DNA from: Aplidium turbinatum
Lineage: Eukaryota > Chordata > Ascidiacea > Aplousobranchia > Polyclinidae
Length of the DNA: 64,000 nucleotides
NCBI GenBank assembly: GCA_918807975.1
Contig: OU964930.1
Coordinates: 12,766,372-12,830,371 of the forward strand
Reading direction: 5' to 3'
Shown here: positions 61,001-64,000 of the stretch, piece after piece
Layout: each line of letters begins with the position of its first letter
How positions within the stretch are numbered: the stretch's first letter is position 1
The notes under the pieces: model-generated
Databases searched by the model: none
Told to the model about the DNA's origin: nothing
Seen by the model: the letters and a program-made list of their open reading frames with translations, nothing else
Translations under genes and position numbers: made by a program

Positions 61001-62906
61001 CGCTAAACGTTGAAATCATGTAGAATAGAGAACTTTAGCTGACTAGGATACGCATACTAGGATATTCCAAAATATCATTTCTTTTATAGTTGAAATTATC
61101 AAAGCTTTAGATGAGTGGGGTTTAGACCTAACCATTGAGATCTTAAAACTAAAAAGCGAATTAAATTTATTTTTGAACTATTAATGTTTGCTCAGATAAA
61201 ATTGACATGTATCCTGCGTCGCCTTCTGCATGCAAACTTAGAATATATTAGAATCCTCAACTATTACAAAATTCTAAATCCAACAACGCCTTCTGTTTAC
61301 AGTAGAATTCGCCTATAGTGACTTTGGCTATAGTGACACTTCGCCTATAGTGACACCTGTTGCAAAGTCCCGTTTGCAAACCATATGTTTTGCATAGAAA
61401 TGACTTCGCCTATAGTGACTTCGTGTATAAGAACACTTTGCTTACAGTGACACCACATTTCTGTCCCTTGGGCTCAAAAATTTCTGTATAAGGACACTTT
61501 ACGGTGTATTTCCAGTTTAAGTTGGAATCATATTTTGTCCTTATCAGCATTTGCCAGTTCCCAGCCAGCAAATCCATCTTTTTACATTGATTTAACATAT
61601 GCAGAGGTTGAATCATAAAGGATTGATTTGCTGACTGGGTTTGAATTAAAGCAACATGGGATGCGCATGCGCAGATACTGCACGTTATCAACGTTATCAA
61701 AGTGACGTTATCAACGACGTCACCATTCGTCTATAGTGACACTTCGCTTATAGTGACACTTTTTCCGCGGGCCCTTCAGGTGTCACTATAGGCAAATTCT
61801 ACTGTATTTACAGTAGAGAATTTTGTATTTTATTCCACATTATCGTTTCTTTTATAGTTGAAATTCTCAAAGCTTTAGATGAGTGGGGTTTAGACCTAAC
61901 CACTGAGATCTTAAATCATATTTATGACACCGGAAACATCCCTAGTGATATGGTACGTTCCATATTCATAACTTTACCAAAGAAAACCGGAGCAACAGAA
62001 TGCTCACTCCACAGAACAATTAGCCTTGTGAATCACTTAACAAACATCTTACTCCGAATCATGATGATGAGATAGAGACTTGAGACCAAAACTACAATCG
62101 GAAATTTCAACAGCACAGTTTTTATTTGTTACAGACATAGGGACCACAAAAAGGAATTTTTACATTAAAAATGATAACAGAGAGATGTATGTCCGATTCT
62201 TCTGTTTATTTAGAGAATTTTGTATTTTATTCCACAATATCGTTTCTTTTGCATTCTTGCATTTTATCCAGTGTTTACCTTTGAGTGCCTTCCCAGACGG
62301 CAAAATCCGTCATTTTTACATTGATTCAACGTCTGCAGACGTTCGAATCAATGTAAAAATGACAAATTTTATTGTTTGGGTTTGTTTAAAATACGTGTTT
62401 TACATCAAAACAACAGTTTTCATGATTAACAATAGGGGTTAATGAGATAAAGTCTCAGCGAAAACGTGTCAACTAAAAATTTTAAGACAGTTGCCAAATA
62501 GCGTTTGCCATAAAAGATGAAGTTTAAACCTAAGTGGAGTTTAGAGTAAACCTATAATTTTTAAATAATTAATTTTAAAAATTAATAATAATTTTTAAAA
62601 AAAAATTCAAAAAATCTCCGAATAGGGAACTCTCCGAAAAAGGCTGTCTCCGAATCAGACGCTCCGAATCGGACTCTCCGAATCGGACTCGCCGAATCGG
62701 ACTCGCCGAATAGTAGCAGACCCATATTCTCATTTAGTATCTTCAAATAATTTTTTAAAAAAATAAAAAAAACAACCATAAACTAAACAGCCGAATGAAC
62801 ACAACGTAAAATTTCACCTTGAGAAAGTTTAATGAGGTGAACAACATCTGGATCAAGGAAATAGATATTTTGTGAATATTCTTTAAACAGATCATGTTGA
62901 AAGTAC
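58074..62906 (-). CDS. SENP8: SENP8 (NEDP1/DEN1) NEDD8-specific protease, 5' end missing
   Basis: Cysteine protease that matures NEDD8 and removes it from cullins and other substrates. Minus-strand exons seen: 62818-62906, 59993-60101, 59718-59833, 58727-58771 (only 45 nt), 58074-58231; phases are consistent, about 171 residues (human protein 212). In order: FLDPDVVHLIK, LFVPVNDND, catalytic His in GGNHW followed by SLLVWDS, catalytic Asp in EHYDSF, oxyanion Gln in VAQQTNG, catalytic Cys in FDCGVHV, then a C-terminal helix ending LKLSSR. All triad residues are present. The N-terminal exon (human residues ~1-36, with the SWLND motif) was not found between 62907 and 64000, so it probably lies beyond the window. 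Its first visible intron carries a 2.5-kb transposon. STRIP starts ~0.85 kb downstream, same strand. Confidence 0.92.
59020..59546 (+). mobile_element. GGGTCTGC/CATTCCG family element with telomere-like minisatellite
   Basis: Perfect 8-bp duplication TGTCCAGT (59012-59019 and 59547-59554) fixes the ends GGGTCTGCTACTATTCGG and GGGCCATTCCG. Subterminal blocks repeat GCCGAATCGGACTAGCC-like units. The middle holds the minisatellite at 59190-59345. Lies in a SENP8 intron. Confidence 0.88.
59190..59345 (+). repeat. 15-bp minisatellite (CCTAACCCTTAACCC-like)
   Basis: About nine degenerate copies of CCTAACCCTTAACCT/C. Telomere-like in appearance but internal to a transposon copy. Confidence 0.85.
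61300..61804. mobile_element. Pogo/Tigger-like MITE
   Basis: Inverted ends CAGTAGAATTCGCCTATAG and CTATAGGCAAATTCTACTG flanked by TA on each side (61298-61299 and 61805-61806), as expected for Tc1/mariner-pogo elements. The motif CGCCTATAGTGACA is repeated several times near each end. It contains a diverged palindromic MITE (61560-61639) and interrupts the 60189-62723 element. Confidence 0.82.
61560..61639. repeat. Diverged palindromic MITE copy
   Basis: Ends CCCAGCCAGCAAATC / GATTTGCTGACTGGG, centre around ATATGCAGAGGTTG. Nested inside the pogo-like element. Confidence 0.7.
61850..62100 (+). pseudogene. LINE reverse transcriptase fragment
   Basis: Reads ILKALDEWGLDLTTEILNHI, YDTGNIPSDMVRSIFITLPK, then CSLHRTISLVNHLTNILLRI, in one frame until about 62070. 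Matches the minus-strand fragment at 55232-55525. A partial duplicate of its start lies at 61080-61140. Confidence 0.7.
62292..62380. repeat. 88-bp palindrome copy
   Basis: Begins CCCAGACGGCAAAATCC; centre CAACGTCTGCAGACGTTCG; right end degraded to TTGTTTGGG. Lies at the same position within its host transposon as the copy at 55137 does within its own. Confidence 0.8.
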
Positions 62907-64000
62907 CTACATAAGATACAAATTAAAACCTTCTGCTCAAATACACAATATGAAAGTAAAACTTCTATATTGCAGTCCCAAAACTTGAACAGAACATCTG
63001 TTGTAATTGTTAACTCTGAGGAATTGAAGTAGGGTAAGTGCAATTAGCAACAAATCATCAAAGATTGCTTTTTTGATAATAAAATAAATAATGAGTGTGC
63101 TTTGTGTGCCGTTTCATAGGCTTAACTTGTCATATTGTCAACTGCAATTTATTGACATGACAAACTACTTGTTGCAACCGCCTATATTCAGTAGCGGATC
63201 CAAAGGGGGCACATAGTCATAATCCCTTAAAATTCAAATAAAAACAGTAGTTTTTCCCCATTATAACAACATCAGTCTTAATGCAGCTATTTTTCCACAG
63301 CTCAATTATAATGCAAGAATATATATTGCTCTTACAAGTTACTTTTTTTCAAAGGCAATTAAATATTGAGATACAACAGTAACAATCAACAGCATTAACA
63401 ATTCAGTGGCAATTATTCAATAAGTTTATGTCACAAAAATCAAAATAAATAAAGATAGATCTTAATAATAGATCTTAATAATATTAATAAAAAAAGATAG
63501 ATTTTAATAATATCAATAATAATTAGGCTAATTAATAATAGCAATAGCATTACAGTTATTCTTACATCTGTAACAATCCTTTTTAACAGCACAAAAGTTC
63601 TGCTGCAAACAATCAAAATTCATAGCTTTAATAGTAGAAAAACTGCATTTTTATTATGGCACACTTGCAAAAACATTAAACTACCATTTCATTCAAGTCA
63701 AATTATGTTCAACTTACAAAGTACACCAAATAAAATCTGTATAAAGTCGTACACACATATACTTAACTAAATATAAAAAAATTGAGAATAAACCAACTAA
63801 TCAGGACAATCGAAACTACAAATTACAGTGCTGGCATGATGGTTATTTTAGTTGTTTCCGATTGTGATGCAATTCTAACCAGAACCACAAAAATCATTAA
63901 AGTCATCTTTCATTGGTAAAACATGTTGATTAGTAAAGCCACATTCCAAAAGCAGTTAGTGCAATCAATCCGATAGCTAACATTGTCTCATATATGTTAA
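62907..64000. other. SENP8 intron or upstream region, window edge
   Basis: No SENP8 first exon recognised. A GTAGCGGATCCAAAGGGGG motif at about 63193 resembles the end of a hAT-like repeat, but its partner end was not found. The rest is AT-rich. Confidence 0.35.

Larger units (their letters stand above)
60189..62723 (-). mobile_element. Largest copy (2.5 kb) of the GGGTCTGC/CATTCCG family
   Basis: Inverted relative to the other copies: left edge CGGAATGGCCCGTTTCGG, right edge GAATAGTAGCAGACCC. Flanked by ATATTCTCA on both sides (60180-60188 and 62724-62732). It includes the LINE RT fragment (61060-61150 and 61850-62100), an 88-bp palindrome (62292-62380), and a later-inserted pogo-like element (61300-61804). 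Sits in the first visible intron of SENP8. Confidence 0.82.

Overview
This 64 kb window comes from an AT-rich animal genome with four recognisable, intron-containing, conserved eukaryotic genes. Protein similarity and short introns crowded with small DNA transposons point to an invertebrate, probably a deuterostome and perhaps an ascidian tunicate. The taxonomic call is inference; the gene calls rest on exon-by-exon reconstruction with consistent splice phases.

Layout. (1) 1-9385: intergenic, with an RTE-like LINE 3' end, a broken miniature-type Gypsy/LTR element split by a SINE, two short hAT-type elements and the first copy of a repeat family described below. (2) 9391-17865, plus strand: complete TBK1/IKK-epsilon kinase gene, 16 coding exons, 803 residues. 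(3) 17866-24109: spacer with nested hAT elements. (4) 24110-33141, minus strand: complete KCMF1 gene, 8 coding exons, 552 residues, with LINE, SINE and MITE insertions in its introns. (5) 33142-47905: a transposon-rich spacer holding a deleted piggyBac element, a ZBED-type hAT element with an open frame and perfect target duplication, a pair of oppositely oriented 30-bp minisatellites, two long-inverted-repeat elements, and a stack of hAT elements inserted into each other and into a tRNA-derived SINE. (6) 47906-57220, minus strand: STRIP1/2 gene, 17 coding exons, 872 residues, with one GC-AG intron. (7) 58074 to beyond 62906, minus strand: SENP8 (NEDP1) gene, five exons visible, first exon not found and probably outside the window.

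The genes do not form an operon or pathway cluster. TBK1 and KCMF1 are convergent; SENP8 and STRIP lie head to tail with about 0.85 kb between stop and start. TBK1 acts in innate immune and autophagy signalling, KCMF1 is a ZZ-type E3 ubiquitin ligase, STRIP is a STRIPAK phosphatase-kinase scaffold component, and SENP8 removes NEDD8.

The least expected content is in the repeats. Five copies of one TIR family (ends GGGTCTGC / CATTCCG, about 8-bp duplications, subterminal blocks of a repeated GCCGAATCGGACTA-like unit) lie in 56 kb; two carry the same piece of LINE reverse transcriptase plus an 88-bp palindrome. A second family is built from repeated GATCTTGATCTT tracts. The last TBK1 exon, including its stop codon, appears to overlap a dispersed repeat.
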